Assembly (NCBI GenBank): GCA_017542475.1
Contig: JAFXXD010000016.1
Location: 85,591-149,590, forward strand
Reading direction: 5' to 3'
DNA length: 64,000 bases
From: Ruminococcus sp.
Lineage (GTDB): Bacteria; Bacillota; Clostridia; Oscillospirales; Ruminococcaceae
How positions within the stretch are numbered: the stretch's first letter is position 1; each line of letters begins with the position of its first letter. Under the pieces are notes generated by a model that was not told the origin of the DNA, made no database searches, and worked only from the letters and a program-made list of their open reading frames with translations. Below, one piece after another: positions 36,731 to 45,104 of this stretch. The position numbers were made by a program, and so were the translations under genes.

Positions 36731-37765
36731 ATGAAAACTAAGTTCAACACACGGTCAATGGTACTGTTGGGACTGCTGATGGCGATCGTTCTGCTTTTCT
36801 CGCTGACGCCGATCGGTACTATCCCCATAGGACCGCTGTCCATCACCCTGAACATCATCCCCATTGCCATTGCAGGCATTGCGCTCGGACCCGTGGGCGG
36901 TCTCATCGTGGGCACGTTCTTCGGAATATTCAGCTTTTTGCAGTGCTTCGGCATAGGTCCCCTCAGCTCGATGGGCGCAACACTTGTCGAGATCAACCCT
37001 GTTTTCGCGTTCATTCAGCGTGTTATCCCGCGTGCTCTTGACGGTCTGCTCGTAGGTCTCATCTATCAGGGTATGACAAAGCTCAAGGCTAAGCGTGCCT
37101 ACTACGCTGTAGCGGGACTGGTAACATCGTTCTTCGGTATCGCGCTCTTCCTGTCGATAATGCAGTTCGCATTCTCGCACTCCGTTGTCGGCGAGGACGG
37201 CAAGAAGGTATGGGTGCGCGACAAGGTAATGGACGACCTGATGTCTTCCGGCGGACTTATCTGGTATATATGCATAACTGTAGCGCTGCTGCTGTTCTGT
37301 ATCGGCTACCTGCTCGTAAGCGGGCGCAAGCTCACACGTATGCAGGTATCGAGCGCTGTAACGGGCTTCTGTGCAGCTATCCTGAATACTATCTTCTTTA
37401 TGTCGGCACTGGTGCTGCTCTTCGGCAGGACTGATTACGTGAAGAACCTCATCGACTCCAAGGGCAACGGCAATGTTCTGCTCTTCGTGGTCGTATTCGT
37501 CGGTATCAACGCGCTGTTTGAGATGGTCGTATCCACTGTCGTGACAACGGCTGTAGGCTCGGCTCTCCATAAGGCGAAGCTCGTTGAGGGTCCCGAGGAA
37601 GAGGTTGACGTCAAGGCTGCCGAGAAGGCGGTAAAGAAGGCGGAGAAGGAGCTCTCCGAGGCAAAGAAGGCTGTAAAGTCGAATGCCAAGGCTGAGAAGG
37701 CTGCCGAAAAGGCTGCGGAGCTCGCCGAGGAAGCCGCTGACGAAATAACAAACACCGAAAAGTAA
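36731..37765 (+). CDS. ECF transporter substrate-binding (S) component
   Basis: A 344-residue membrane protein. The N-terminal 190 residues have about six membrane helices, with RSMVLLGLLMAIVLLFSL and LNIIPIAIAGIALGPVGG typical of S components of energy-coupling-factor vitamin transporters. The substrate cannot be read (folate, pantothenate and others share this look). The central region carries further helices. The last 50 residues are an Ala/Lys/Glu-rich helix not usual for S components. It is a single-gene unit with a promoter and terminator. No EcfA or EcfT genes are nearby, so it probably shares a module encoded elsewhere. Confidence 0.8.
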   Translation: MKTKFNTRSMVLLGLLMAIVLLFSLTPIGTIPIGPLSITLNIIPIAIAGIALGPVGGLIVGTFFGIFSFLQCFGIGPLSSMGATLVEINPVFAFIQRVIPRALDGLLVGLIYQGMTKLKAKRAYYAVAGLVTSFFGIALFLSIMQFAFSHSVVGEDGKKVWVRDKVMDDLMSSGGLIWYICITVALLLFCIGYLLVSGRKLTRMQVSSAVTGFCAAILNTIFFMSALVLLFGRTDYVKNLIDSKGNGNVLLFVVVFVGINALFEMVVSTVVTTAVGSALHKAKLVEGPEEEVDVKAAEKAVKKAEKELSEAKKAVKSNAKAEKAAEKAAELAEEAADEITNTEK

Positions 37766-37778
37766 ATACGATACAACA

Positions 37779-37803
37779 AAGCCTCCCTTCGGGGAGGCTT
37801 TTC
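37779..37803 (+). terminator. Intrinsic terminator
   Basis: AAGCCTCCC with GGGAGGCTT around a TTCG tetraloop, followed by TT and C. It lies 13 bases after the S-component stop. Confidence 0.85.
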
Positions 37804-37847
37804 CTGTATGGCGTATTCCTGTACACAAAGATTTTTTCCTGAGCCTG

Positions 37848-37876
37848 TTGCATTTTTGCCGATACTGTGTTATAAT
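37848..37876 (+). promoter_or_regulatory. SigmaA promoter of the GH5 gene
   Basis: TTGCAT, exactly 17 bases, TATAAT, about 45 bases before the ATG. Confidence 0.8.
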
Positions 37877-37921
37877 CAGCATATACTTCACAAGAAAGTA
37901 TGAGATCAGAGGTAAAACATA

Positions 37922-39997
37922 ATGAAAAACACTAAAAAAGCTTTGCTGATAGGCGTATCTGCGGTATGCCTTGCTCTCACGGGCACGCTATTCGCGTGCG
38001 GCAAGAGCTCAGACGGGGAGGACTCATCTCCCGAGCAGACCAATGAGGAGGAAAGCGAGGCGCAGAAGACCTCCCGCAGCACGGACTCCAAGACCAAGAC
38101 CGAGCCCGATACAGAAGCCGTGACCGAGCACGTCACGCCCGTTGAGACTCTCTCTGCCGGGTGCGCCACTCAGCAGACCGTAAGTCAGACCATTCTCCGC
38201 GACCACGGAAGCAATACGCTCAAGCTCCCGCTCTCCGACTTCATCGAGGAGGGCGACAGGATAGACTCCTTCACCTTCGTCATCTATTCGGCGGACGGGA
38301 ATAATATCGGCGAGTACAAGGGCGGATGCGGTATCTCCGTATCCGATGACTGCCCGTCAAAAACTACCGACGAATGGTATCAGACACCCGATTTCACCGC
38401 TCCGACCGAGGGCTCATACGGCGAGATAAAATGGGACGTTCCCGCCGATATCCGCGACTACATCACCGCCGACGGCGAGGTGCTCTTCGGCTACTGGTGG
38501 GGAGGCGCGGGAAGTGTCCGCATAGAAGAGGTCGTCTGCACCTATACGAGAACAAGGGACATTCCCGTTGACGGCACTGTATCACAGCAGATAGGCGCAA
38601 GCGTGAGCTTCAACGACGAGGACAACACGATAAGGATACCGACTTCGGGCATGATCCCCAAGGGCGCTGTCCCCGAGGCTGTGACCTTCAGCGTCAGCGC
38701 GGCGGGAAGGCTCCGGAAGTTCACGGGCGGATTCGGCTACAGCTCCTCCGCGGGAAGCTATATGTCGCCCGATACAGCAGTTTTCACCGACAGCTCGTCC
38801 GCCGAGCTGACATGGTTCGTGCCCGACGAGGCTAAAAACTACATCGCAGAGGACGGTGAGCTCATGCTCGGATACTGGTGGAGCGAGCAGCCAACGGTGA
38901 CGCTTGACGAGGTCACCGTGAAATACAGCGGCGGCGACGGCGTTATCCCCGACAGTGCCACAGTTGTCAAGAAGCCCGCAGCAGCTTCCGAGATAGGCTT
39001 CCGAAGCTCGGAGGAGATAGTCAGCGATATCAAGGTCGGCTGGAACCTCGGCAACACGCTCGAATGCTACAACACGGGCAAGGTCGGGCTCTCCACCGAG
39101 ACGGGCTGGGGCAATATGAAAACCACCGAGAAGATAATAGTCGGCGTAAAGAACGCAGGCTTCAATGCGATACGTATACCCGTTACGTGGGACGAGCATC
39201 TGGACGGTGACACCATCCAGCAGGACTGGCTCGACCGCGTGAAGGAGGTCGTTGACTACGCATACGATAACGATATGTACGTTATCCTCAATATGCACCA
39301 CGACGACTACATCTGGTTCGACCCGAACGACTCCGAGTATGCGGGCGACAGCGCCAAGCTCATAAAGATATGGGAGCAGATATCCGCCGAGTTCAGGGAC
39401 TACGGCGACCGCCTCCTCTTCGAGGGCATGAACGAGCCGCGCACCGTCGGCAGCCCAGCCGAGTGGTCGGGCGGTACTCCCGCAGAGCGCAGTATCGTCA
39501 ACAAGTACGAGCAGGATTTCGTCAACACCGTCAGAAAATCGGGCGGCAACAACTCCGAGAGAACGCTCGTCATTACGAGCTATGCCGCCTCCGCCGAGGA
39601 CGCCGCTATGAGCGACGTTATCGTGCCAAACGACGATCATGTTATCGTGTCACTGCACTACTACGCTCCGTGGAGATTCGCGAGCGGCGAATCCACGACG
39701 TTCGGAAGTGCGGAAAAGTCAGAGCTTGATTCCAAGTTCGCGGCTATGAAGAGCAAGTTCATAAACAAGGGCACGCCCGTTATCATCGGCGAATTCGGCT
39801 GTGTGGCAGAGGCTGACGACGAGACCCGCGCGGAATTCTTCAGGTATTATGTCTCCGCCGCCAAGGCTCAGGGCATAAAGTGCTTCGTCTGGGACAACGG
39901 CGTAAGAACGGGCAAGGACGGCTACGGCATCTACAACCGCGGCGCGGGTACGTGGAACGACACTATCCTTGCAGGCATTATGGAAGGCGCGAAGTAA
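37922..39997 (+). CDS. GH5 endoglucanase-type lipoprotein with two N-terminal binding-like modules
   Basis: A 691-residue lipoprotein with the lipobox GTLFAC at about 26. An acidic/Thr linker follows, then two related modules (about 78-205 and 212-337), each ending in GYWW and a DEV/EEV strand. They look like ruminococcal carbohydrate-binding modules. A GH5 domain spans about 350-691: VGWNLGNTLE, IRIPVTWDEH, MNEP with the acid/base Glu505, VSLHYYAPW, and the nucleophile Glu624 in IIGEFGC. This resembles the subfamily that contains endoglucanases and xyloglucanases. The lipid anchor would keep the enzyme at the membrane rather than on a dockerin scaffold. It is a single-gene unit with its own promoter. 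Confidence 0.93.
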   Translation: MKNTKKALLIGVSAVCLALTGTLFACGKSSDGEDSSPEQTNEEESEAQKTSRSTDSKTKTEPDTEAVTEHVTPVETLSAGCATQQTVSQTILRDHGSNTLKLPLSDFIEEGDRIDSFTFVIYSADGNNIGEYKGGCGISVSDDCPSKTTDEWYQTPDFTAPTEGSYGEIKWDVPADIRDYITADGEVLFGYWWGGAGSVRIEEVVCTYTRTRDIPVDGTVSQQIGASVSFNDEDNTIRIPTSGMIPKGAVPEAVTFSVSAAGRLRKFTGGFGYSSSAGSYMSPDTAVFTDSSSAELTWFVPDEAKNYIAEDGELMLGYWWSEQPTVTLDEVTVKYSGGDGVIPDSATVVKKPAAASEIGFRSSEEIVSDIKVGWNLGNTLECYNTGKVGLSTETGWGNMKTTEKIIVGVKNAGFNAIRIPVTWDEHLDGDTIQQDWLDRVKEVVDYAYDNDMYVILNMHHDDYIWFDPNDSEYAGDSAKLIKIWEQISAEFRDYGDRLLFEGMNEPRTVGSPAEWSGGTPAERSIVNKYEQDFVNTVRKSGGNNSERTLVITSYAASAEDAAMSDVIVPNDDHVIVSLHYYAPWRFASGESTTFGSAEKSELDSKFAAMKSKFINKGTPVIIGEFGCVAEADDETRAEFFRYYVSAAKAQGIKCFVWDNGVRTGKDGYGIYNRGAGTWNDTILAGIMEGAK

Positions 39998-39999
39998 CA

Positions 40000-40260
40000 A
40001 GGGCTCTGCCCTTGACCCGTCGGGGCTCTGCCCCGAACCCCGCAGGGGAACACAGTTCCCCTGACCCCGAACTACGTTGCCGCTCGTTTCACTCGCTCAC
40101 TCTATACAAACGGCTCAGTCTGCTTTCGGCGGATAACAATTCTGAATCGGTATGGCCCGCGGAAAAAGTCTTGCTGTCCATACACGTAAGCAAGCTTGCG
40201 AGCGACTGCGCGAACCGCCCGCAGGGGCTCCCTGCCTTTCGGCGGGCGGCAAATCGCCAA
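40000..40260. repeat. Compound CTCTGCC-type repeat
   Basis: Starts CAAGGGCTCTGCCCTTG, then CGGGGCTCTGCCCCG, then AGGGGAAC with GTTCCCCT. A longer tail follows, containing ACCCCGAACTACGTTGCCG and CTGCTTTCGGCGG. The tail recurs at 55.3 kb almost unchanged. It fills the GH5 to yqfD gap and nothing in it looks coding. Confidence 0.8.
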
Positions 40261-40264
40261 TCAG

Positions 40265-41428
40265 CTATTTTATCAATATCTCCCTCGGGGAGCAGATATC
40301 GCCTTTAAGACGGTACGCGACAGTCAATGTCAGCGTGCCGTCTTTTTCTGTCTGCATGATATCGCGTTCGAGTATCTCGCAGTCCGACAGGAAGTTCTTT
40401 TCGTAGATGTACACCTTCTCCATAAGCTCGTCGGTCAGCTCCTCTGGCGTGAGCTCCGTCTCCTCGCGCGCGTATTCGGTGTACCTCTGCCGCGTGACGC
40501 TTATCGGGAGCGTCTTCCCGAACACAACGAGCGGCTTCTCCGTACTCTCCTCATCGCGGAGCTCATAGCCGTTTCTGCCGAGATACAGCGGGATATCAAG
40601 GCTGAACAGACGCAGTCTGCGGCGGGTGTCGGTCCTGCCCGTGGGAACAAGACGCTCCTGTATGAGCTCGCCCGTGAAGGCGGCTTCCTCGCTGTATATC
40701 CCCGTGACCGTGCCCATTGCGCGGTGGAGCGTCGTATGCCCCGTATCGTCGCCCGTCACGCCGCTTATAAGCATATCCCCCGCCCTGACGTAGTCCCCGA
40801 CCTTGTGCATGAGCTGTCCGTCTACGACCGTCGTGCCGACTATCTCCGCCTCGTGCGCGGCGACGAGGTTGCACGGTATGCGGGTACGGCGCATTTCGGG
40901 CTTCTCCACCACCTCCGTGACCTCCACGACAAGACGGTGCCCCGTCCTGTGCATACCCGCCCACGACAAGCCCTCGACCCCGAGCTGGAGCTGATTCTCG
41001 CAGGTGACGTAGTCAATACGGCGAAACGGCGTTCCTCTGCGGACTCCCATTCCGTCGAGAGCGGCAAGAATGACCTCGTCGGCGACGCTCTCGTTGCCCT
41101 GTATGTCGATAGTGACCACAACTCCCGAAAAATAGAGCGAAGCCGCTATCACAAGCACCAGTCCGAGGGCAATGCCGAAGCGTCTGCGGCGGCGTATCAC
41201 CTCAGCGGAGAGGGTGCCGTACTCGAAGTGGGTGAGCTCAATGCCGTGCTCATCTGCGATGTCCGTGACGCGCCCGAGGTCGGAGCGGTATATCTCCGCG
41301 CAGAAGCTCCCGCCCTTCACGTACTGGCTGAAGCAGCTTATGCGGCTTGCGTGGACGGCGTTGATGAAGCCGTAGAGGTCGCGCCCTTTGGCGTTTATCT
41401 TAATGCTCCCGCGAAGCTGGTTTTTCAT
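40265..41428 (-). CDS. yqfD: Sporulation protein YqfD
   Basis: A 387-residue protein of the YqfD family, a membrane protein of the sporulation mother cell programme in Bacillus and clostridia. An N-terminal domain (GRDLYGFINAVHASRISCF) is followed by one membrane segment at about residues 82-103 (FGIALGLVLVIAASLYFSG) and a large outside domain with VTIDIQGNESV, EVTEVVEKPEM and VGDYVRAGDMLISG. The start at 41428 lies ten bases after AAAGGAGA. It overlaps yqfC by 29 bases, the conserved yqfC-yqfD order. Confidence 0.9.
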   Translation of the reverse strand: MKNQLRGSIKINAKGRDLYGFINAVHASRISCFSQYVKGGSFCAEIYRSDLGRVTDIADEHGIELTHFEYGTLSAEVIRRRRRFGIALGLVLVIAASLYFSGVVVTIDIQGNESVADEVILAALDGMGVRRGTPFRRIDYVTCENQLQLGVEGLSWAGMHRTGHRLVVEVTEVVEKPEMRRTRIPCNLVAAHEAEIVGTTVVDGQLMHKVGDYVRAGDMLISGVTGDDTGHTTLHRAMGTVTGIYSEEAAFTGELIQERLVPTGRTDTRRRLRLFSLDIPLYLGRNGYELRDEESTEKPLVVFGKTLPISVTRQRYTEYAREETELTPEELTDELMEKVYIYEKNFLSDCEILERDIMQTEKDGTLTLTVAYRLKGDICSPREILIK

Positions 41429-41690
41429 CGCCCTGCCGTCTCCTTTCCGCAAGCTCCACCCGCGATATCCTCCCGCGTATGACGAGTCCGCCCGTCTTGT
41501 GGTCGTATGCGCGAAGACCGCTCCCCCACACCTGCACGCGGAGATGTCCCGATATGAACTGCATAAAGACTTCGTCGCACTCCTCTATGCGGCGGCAGTT
41601 CTCGACGATGAGCTCCCTGTTGCTCTCTATATGTATGCCCGACACGGGACTGAGGACTTCCCCCGCCCTGTCGGTCAGCTTTTCAAACAT
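41400..41690 (-). CDS. yqfC: Sporulation protein YqfC (YabP/YqfC family)
   Basis: A 96-residue protein with the YabP/YqfC block NRELIVENCRRIEE followed by VWGSGLRAYDHKTGGLVIRG. Members are small mother-cell sporulation proteins. I placed the start at the ATG 41688-41690 after GAGGGGTG. A TTG 15 bases upstream lacks spacing. It precedes and overlaps yqfD, and diverges from ylbJ across only 41 bases. Confidence 0.88.
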   Translation of the reverse strand: MFEKLTDRAGEVLSPVSGIHIESNRELIVENCRRIEECDEVFMQFISGHLRVQVWGSGLRAYDHKTGGLVIRGRISRVELAERRRQGDEKPASREH

Positions 41691-41731
41691 ATTATCACCC
41701 CTCAAATAATATGATTGACTGGGTGATATTT

Positions 41732-42820
41732 ATGAAAAAAGCAAGACAATTTCTGACTGCCGCCCTCCTCGTCGGAGCCGCCGCGATGTGCATTTTCGCC
41801 GCAGATTCGGTCGAAGCGGCGGTATATGCCGCATTGCAGCGCTGTCTCACGGCTGTGATACCCTCGCTGTTCGCGATGATAGCCGTGTCGGGACTGCTCA
41901 TCCGCAGCGGCACTGTCGCAGCCGCGGGAAGGCTCGTACACAGGGCGGGCAGGCTGCTACTCGGTATGGACGGCGATATCTTCATCATCTTCCTGTTCTC
42001 CAACATCGCGGGCTATCCCGTGGGAGCGCGTATGCTCCTCGCCGCATACGACTCGAGCAGGCTCACCAAGCGGGAGGCGGAGCTCCTTGCGGGCGTGTGC
42101 TTCGGAGCGGGTCCCGCCTTCGTCTACGGCTGTATCGCTGCGCAGCTATACCGCTCGGCACGGGTCGGACTGCTGATAAGCCTGTCCTCGTTCGCGGGAA
42201 GCCTCGCCGCGGCGGCTGTACTGTCGGTGTATCTGCGGCGGCGCGGCCACGGAGCTCCGCCGCGCACGGGAATACAGTTCACCGCGGAAATGCTCCCCGA
42301 CTGCGTTTCCGCAGCGGGACGCGCTATGACTGAGATATGCGCTGCGATACTCGGATTTGCAGTGATATCGGCGATACTGGCGCGGGTAGGTATTCTCCCC
42401 GCCGCCGCTGACCTGCTCTCGCGGCTGACAGGTCGCGACTTCCCGACCTCTGCGGGACTGATATGCTCGGCTCTCGACGTCACAGCGGTCGCGTGTCTGC
42501 CCGCGGGAGATTTCACTCTCCTGCCCGAAATAGCGGCGCTCGTCACCTTCGGAGGCGGATGCGTGTTCATGCAGCTCGCCTCTGTTTTTCGCGGGAGGCT
42601 CTCGCTCCTGCCAGCCGCAGGAATACGCCTCGGAGCAGCCGCCGTCAGCTTCGGGCTGTGCAGGCTAATGCTGCCATTTTTTATCGCGGGCGAGACAATC
42701 TCCGCAGCCGTGACAGTGCGGGCGCACAGCGCTCCGTCGCCCGTTCCGTCGGTGATACTCGCGGTGATGACGGCGATGGTGTTCGTGAAGTATGAGAGGG
42801 GCAGAAGGAAAAATGTGTAG
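41732..42820 (+). CDS. YlbJ-like sporulation/nucleoside-recognition membrane protein
   Basis: A 362-residue polytopic protein with about eight hydrophobic segments. The first half has the GATE/nucleoside-recognition pattern, VIPSLFAMIAVSGLLIRSG and NIAGYPVGARMLLAAYDS. The second half repeats GLICSALDVTAVACLP. The order matches YlbJ, a sporulation integral membrane protein. The nearby yqfC/yqfD genes support this. I prefer the ATG at 41732 (MKKARQFL) preceded by GGGTG. The ATG at 41711 has no ribosome binding site. Confidence 0.78.
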   Translation: MKKARQFLTAALLVGAAAMCIFAADSVEAAVYAALQRCLTAVIPSLFAMIAVSGLLIRSGTVAAAGRLVHRAGRLLLGMDGDIFIIFLFSNIAGYPVGARMLLAAYDSSRLTKREAELLAGVCFGAGPAFVYGCIAAQLYRSARVGLLISLSSFAGSLAAAAVLSVYLRRRGHGAPPRTGIQFTAEMLPDCVSAAGRAMTEICAAILGFAVISAILARVGILPAAADLLSRLTGRDFPTSAGLICSALDVTAVACLPAGDFTLLPEIAALVTFGGGCVFMQLASVFRGRLSLLPAAGIRLGAAAVSFGLCRLMLPFFIAGETISAAVTVRAHSAPSPVPSVILAVMTAMVFVKYERGRRKNV

Positions 42821-42976
42821 GGGGCGGCGTCCTTGACGCCCCACTGTAGGGGCGGATATTATCCGCCCGCAAAAAAACACTATCCGTACACGGACGCCCA
42901 AAGGGCGCCCCTACATTACGTTGCAGCAGGTCGTTCTGTAAATCGCGGGACACCGAGAGCGGCGTCCTCTACATTG
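42817..42976. repeat. Cluster of four GTAGGGG-type hairpins
   Basis: Two members point one way (42817-42842 and 42846-42868) and two the other (42892-42918 and 42947-42976), so the cluster is itself roughly symmetric. The second is nearly identical to the one at 6497-6519. The first overlaps the stop codon region of the ylbJ-like gene. Confidence 0.8.
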
Positions 42977-42990
42977 CATTTCTGTGCAGC

Positions 42991-43017
42991 AAAAAAGGCG
43001 CTCAAAAGAGCGCCTTT
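42991..43017. terminator. Bidirectional intrinsic terminator
   Basis: AAAGGCGCTC with GAGCGCCTTT around AAAA. The minus strand has a run of six T after it, serving tadA. The plus strand has CGGTTTT, serving the ylbJ-like gene. Confidence 0.87.
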
Positions 43018-43022
43018 CGGTT

Positions 43023-43487
43023 TTACTGTTTATTCTTTCGTTTCAGTCTGAGCTTCGCGAAAAACTCCGACAGGAGCGCCGCGCACTCGTCCTCCATTAT
43101 CCCGCCGATGACCTCGGGCTTGTAGTTGTACGGGTACTCGAACATTCTCTGCACCGACACCGCCGACCCGCTTTTCAGGTCGTATGCTCCGAAGCAGACC
43201 GTGTCTATCCGCGAATTGATTATCGCGCCGCAGCACATCGGACACGGCTCGAGCGTGACATACAGCGCACACTCGGGCAGTCTCCAGCCTCCGAGCTTCC
43301 TGCATGCCTCGTCTATAGCCATTATCTCTGCGTGTGCAAGAGCGTTTTTTGCTCCCTCGCGCATATTCCTGCCCTCGCCGACTATCTCGCCCGTCGGCTT
43401 CTTCACGACCACCGCTCCCACGGGGACTTCCCCCGCCTCGAAAGCGATACGCGCGAGCTCCAGCGCACGCTGCATATACTTGTCCAT
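43023..43487 (-). CDS. tadA: tRNA-specific adenosine deaminase
   Basis: A 154-residue zinc deaminase that converts A34 to inosine in tRNA-Arg. It has the catalytic ALAHAEIMAI and the zinc motif TLEPCPMCCGAIINSRI. I placed the start at 43487 (MDKYMQRAL), overlapping the upstream gene stop by one base (TGATG). Longer readings run into the CPBP gene. The length fits TadA. It follows a membrane protease-like gene in the same operon. Confidence 0.93.
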   Translation of the reverse strand: MDKYMQRALELARIAFEAGEVPVGAVVVKKPTGEIVGEGRNMREGAKNALAHAEIMAIDEACRKLGGWRLPECALYVTLEPCPMCCGAIINSRIDTVCFGAYDLKSGSAVSVQRMFEYPYNYKPEVIGGIMEDECAALLSEFFAKLRLKRKNKQ

Positions 43488-44644
43488 CACTGTGTCAGCC
43501 TCATCGCGGCGTAGGCAAGGCATACGAGCAGCACTGCCGAATACGGGAAGGTCTTCAGCGCGAAGCCGAATCTGCGCCACCTCGGATACTCCGAGCCGTA
43601 ACGCGCGATACCGCCCTTTTTCCTGCGGACGAACGCTATCCAGAACACCACGAAGCCGACTATGCCGATCGCCAGTGCTATCATCATAAAGATGTTGCGG
43701 GTGAGCGGCATTTTCTCAGTCCTGTCGGTCTCAAGTATCATCAGCGCGAGATTGTACATCTTGTAGACGATGCTGACTGATACCGCCGTGAACAGCGTAC
43801 CGCTGCTGACCATTCCGTAGCCTGCTACAAGCGATATCAATATCGTTGCGGGCATTGCGCGGAAGTCCTGCGTGAGCAGACCCGCGGTCAGCGAGGTTAT
43901 TATTATGGCGAACGGGTCGCCGAACTGTCTCAGAGCCGCAAACATCGCGCCGCGGAAGAATATCTCCGAGATTATCGACATTATCACAACGTCGAATATC
44001 GTGTACATCAGGAATTCCGTCTGGTCCCACACGTAGAGATCGGCGTCTATGCTGCGGAAGTAGTCGTATATCTCCTTGGATTCGCTCGAATACGCACTCG
44101 GGAGGCTTGTCGCCGTACAGACGATGAGCGCCATCGAGATAGCTCCGATGAGCGCAAGGCTGTTGTTCATTCTCCCCATTATCTCGACCTTCCGCGGGAG
44201 CCTGAACTTGATATGCGCGTATATCGCGGGAACTGCTATCTTCAGCACCGATACGACTATCAGCGCCGCGACTATCTCCATACTGCCGCCGTATATCGAG
44301 GAGTTGAAGAAGTTGGTATGTATATCGAAGCCGAGGAACGAAAAGAGCGCTATACCGAGCTTGCCGACGACGTCCTCGGTGAACAACCATATCAGTGCGG
44401 CAATTCCGATGATGTAGACGATATGCGTCAGCGAGTCCTTCTCCGCCTCCTCGACGGAGTGGGCAACGAAGCCCTTGTTGTCAACGTAGACCTTCTCGTT
44501 CTTGTTCGCGGCGTAGTTGAAGGCGCAGTGGTTGTCCTTATTGCGCCGCCACTTCTTGAATTTTTCGTTGTATGTATCGTTCTGAGTTGAGTAGTCGAAC
44601 TCGTCGATAACGTTCACTATGCCGTTCTTGGTCTCATCGCTCAT
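43487..44644 (-). CDS. CPBP-family membrane protein with altered protease motif
   Basis: A 385-residue protein with a cytoplasmic N-terminus of about 70 residues and about eight membrane helices. The region ISEIFFRGAMFAALRQFGDP corresponds to the EExxxR motif of CPBP/Abi (CAAX-like) proteases, but the first Glu is Ser. The following His-containing helix reads FAIIITSLTAGLL without His. It may therefore be catalytically inactive or act as a binding protein. AAGGAGG precedes the ATG. It is translationally joined to tadA. Confidence 0.78.
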   Translation of the reverse strand: MSDETKNGIVNVIDEFDYSTQNDTYNEKFKKWRRNKDNHCAFNYAANKNEKVYVDNKGFVAHSVEEAEKDSLTHIVYIIGIAALIWLFTEDVVGKLGIALFSFLGFDIHTNFFNSSIYGGSMEIVAALIVVSVLKIAVPAIYAHIKFRLPRKVEIMGRMNNSLALIGAISMALIVCTATSLPSAYSSESKEIYDYFRSIDADLYVWDQTEFLMYTIFDVVIMSIISEIFFRGAMFAALRQFGDPFAIIITSLTAGLLTQDFRAMPATILISLVAGYGMVSSGTLFTAVSVSIVYKMYNLALMILETDRTEKMPLTRNIFMMIALAIGIVGFVVFWIAFVRRKKGGIARYGSEYPRWRRFGFALKTFPYSAVLLVCLAYAAMRLTQ

Positions 44645-44692
44645 CCGACCACCTCCTTCGCGGCACGAAATGCCGATTCTGTTCTACCTTTC

Positions 44693-44701
44693 ATTATACC
44701 A
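44693..44701 (-). promoter_or_regulatory. Extended -10 promoter for the CPBP-tadA operon
   Basis: On the minus strand TGGTATAAT, 48 bases upstream of the CPBP start. No good -35 hexamer is seen. The same TGGTATAAT string precedes the GH94 and ppdK genes. Confidence 0.55.
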
Positions 44702-44763
44702 CATTTTTCCCTATACAATGTTATATTTTTAGCTTCTATATGTGAACAAACTGTTAATTCACC

Positions 44764-45093
44764 TTATTCCATAACATGGTCAAGAGCGCAGTAGAAGATA
44801 CGCTGTACGTGCTCGTCACAGAGCGAATAGAATATCGTCTTGCCCTCGCGGCGCGTAGTCACGAGCCTTGCCTGCTTCAGCACCCGTAGCTGGTGAGATA
44901 TAGCCGACTGCGTCATACCGAGAAGCTTCGCGATATCGCACACGCACATCTCGCTCCTGCACAGGGCGGATATTATCCTCAGCCTTGTGGGGTCGCCGAA
45001 GACCTTGAGGAGCTCCGCTGCGTCGTAAAGTGCCGATTCGTCGGGCATTGCGTCCGCGACTCTGCCGATAATATCATTATTATGCTCTTCCAT
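44764..45093 (-). CDS. ArsR/SmtB-family metal-type repressor
   Basis: A 109-residue winged-helix regulator with VFGDPTRLRIISAL, the metal site Cys50-Val-Cys52-Asp at the start of the DNA-binding region, and the recognition helix MTQSAISHQLRVLKQARLV. The CxC pattern resembles CadC/SmtB-type sensors for thiophilic or divalent metals. No metal pump or arsenate gene is adjacent. Its only operon partner is the small membrane protein gene 11 bases upstream, which may be its target. AAGGAGAG precedes the ATG. Confidence 0.9.
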   Translation of the reverse strand: MEEHNNDIIGRVADAMPDESALYDAAELLKVFGDPTRLRIISALCRSEMCVCDIAKLLGMTQSAISHQLRVLKQARLVTTRREGKTIFYSLCDEHVQRIFYCALDHVME

Positions 45094-45104
45094 ATCTTCT
45101 CTCC

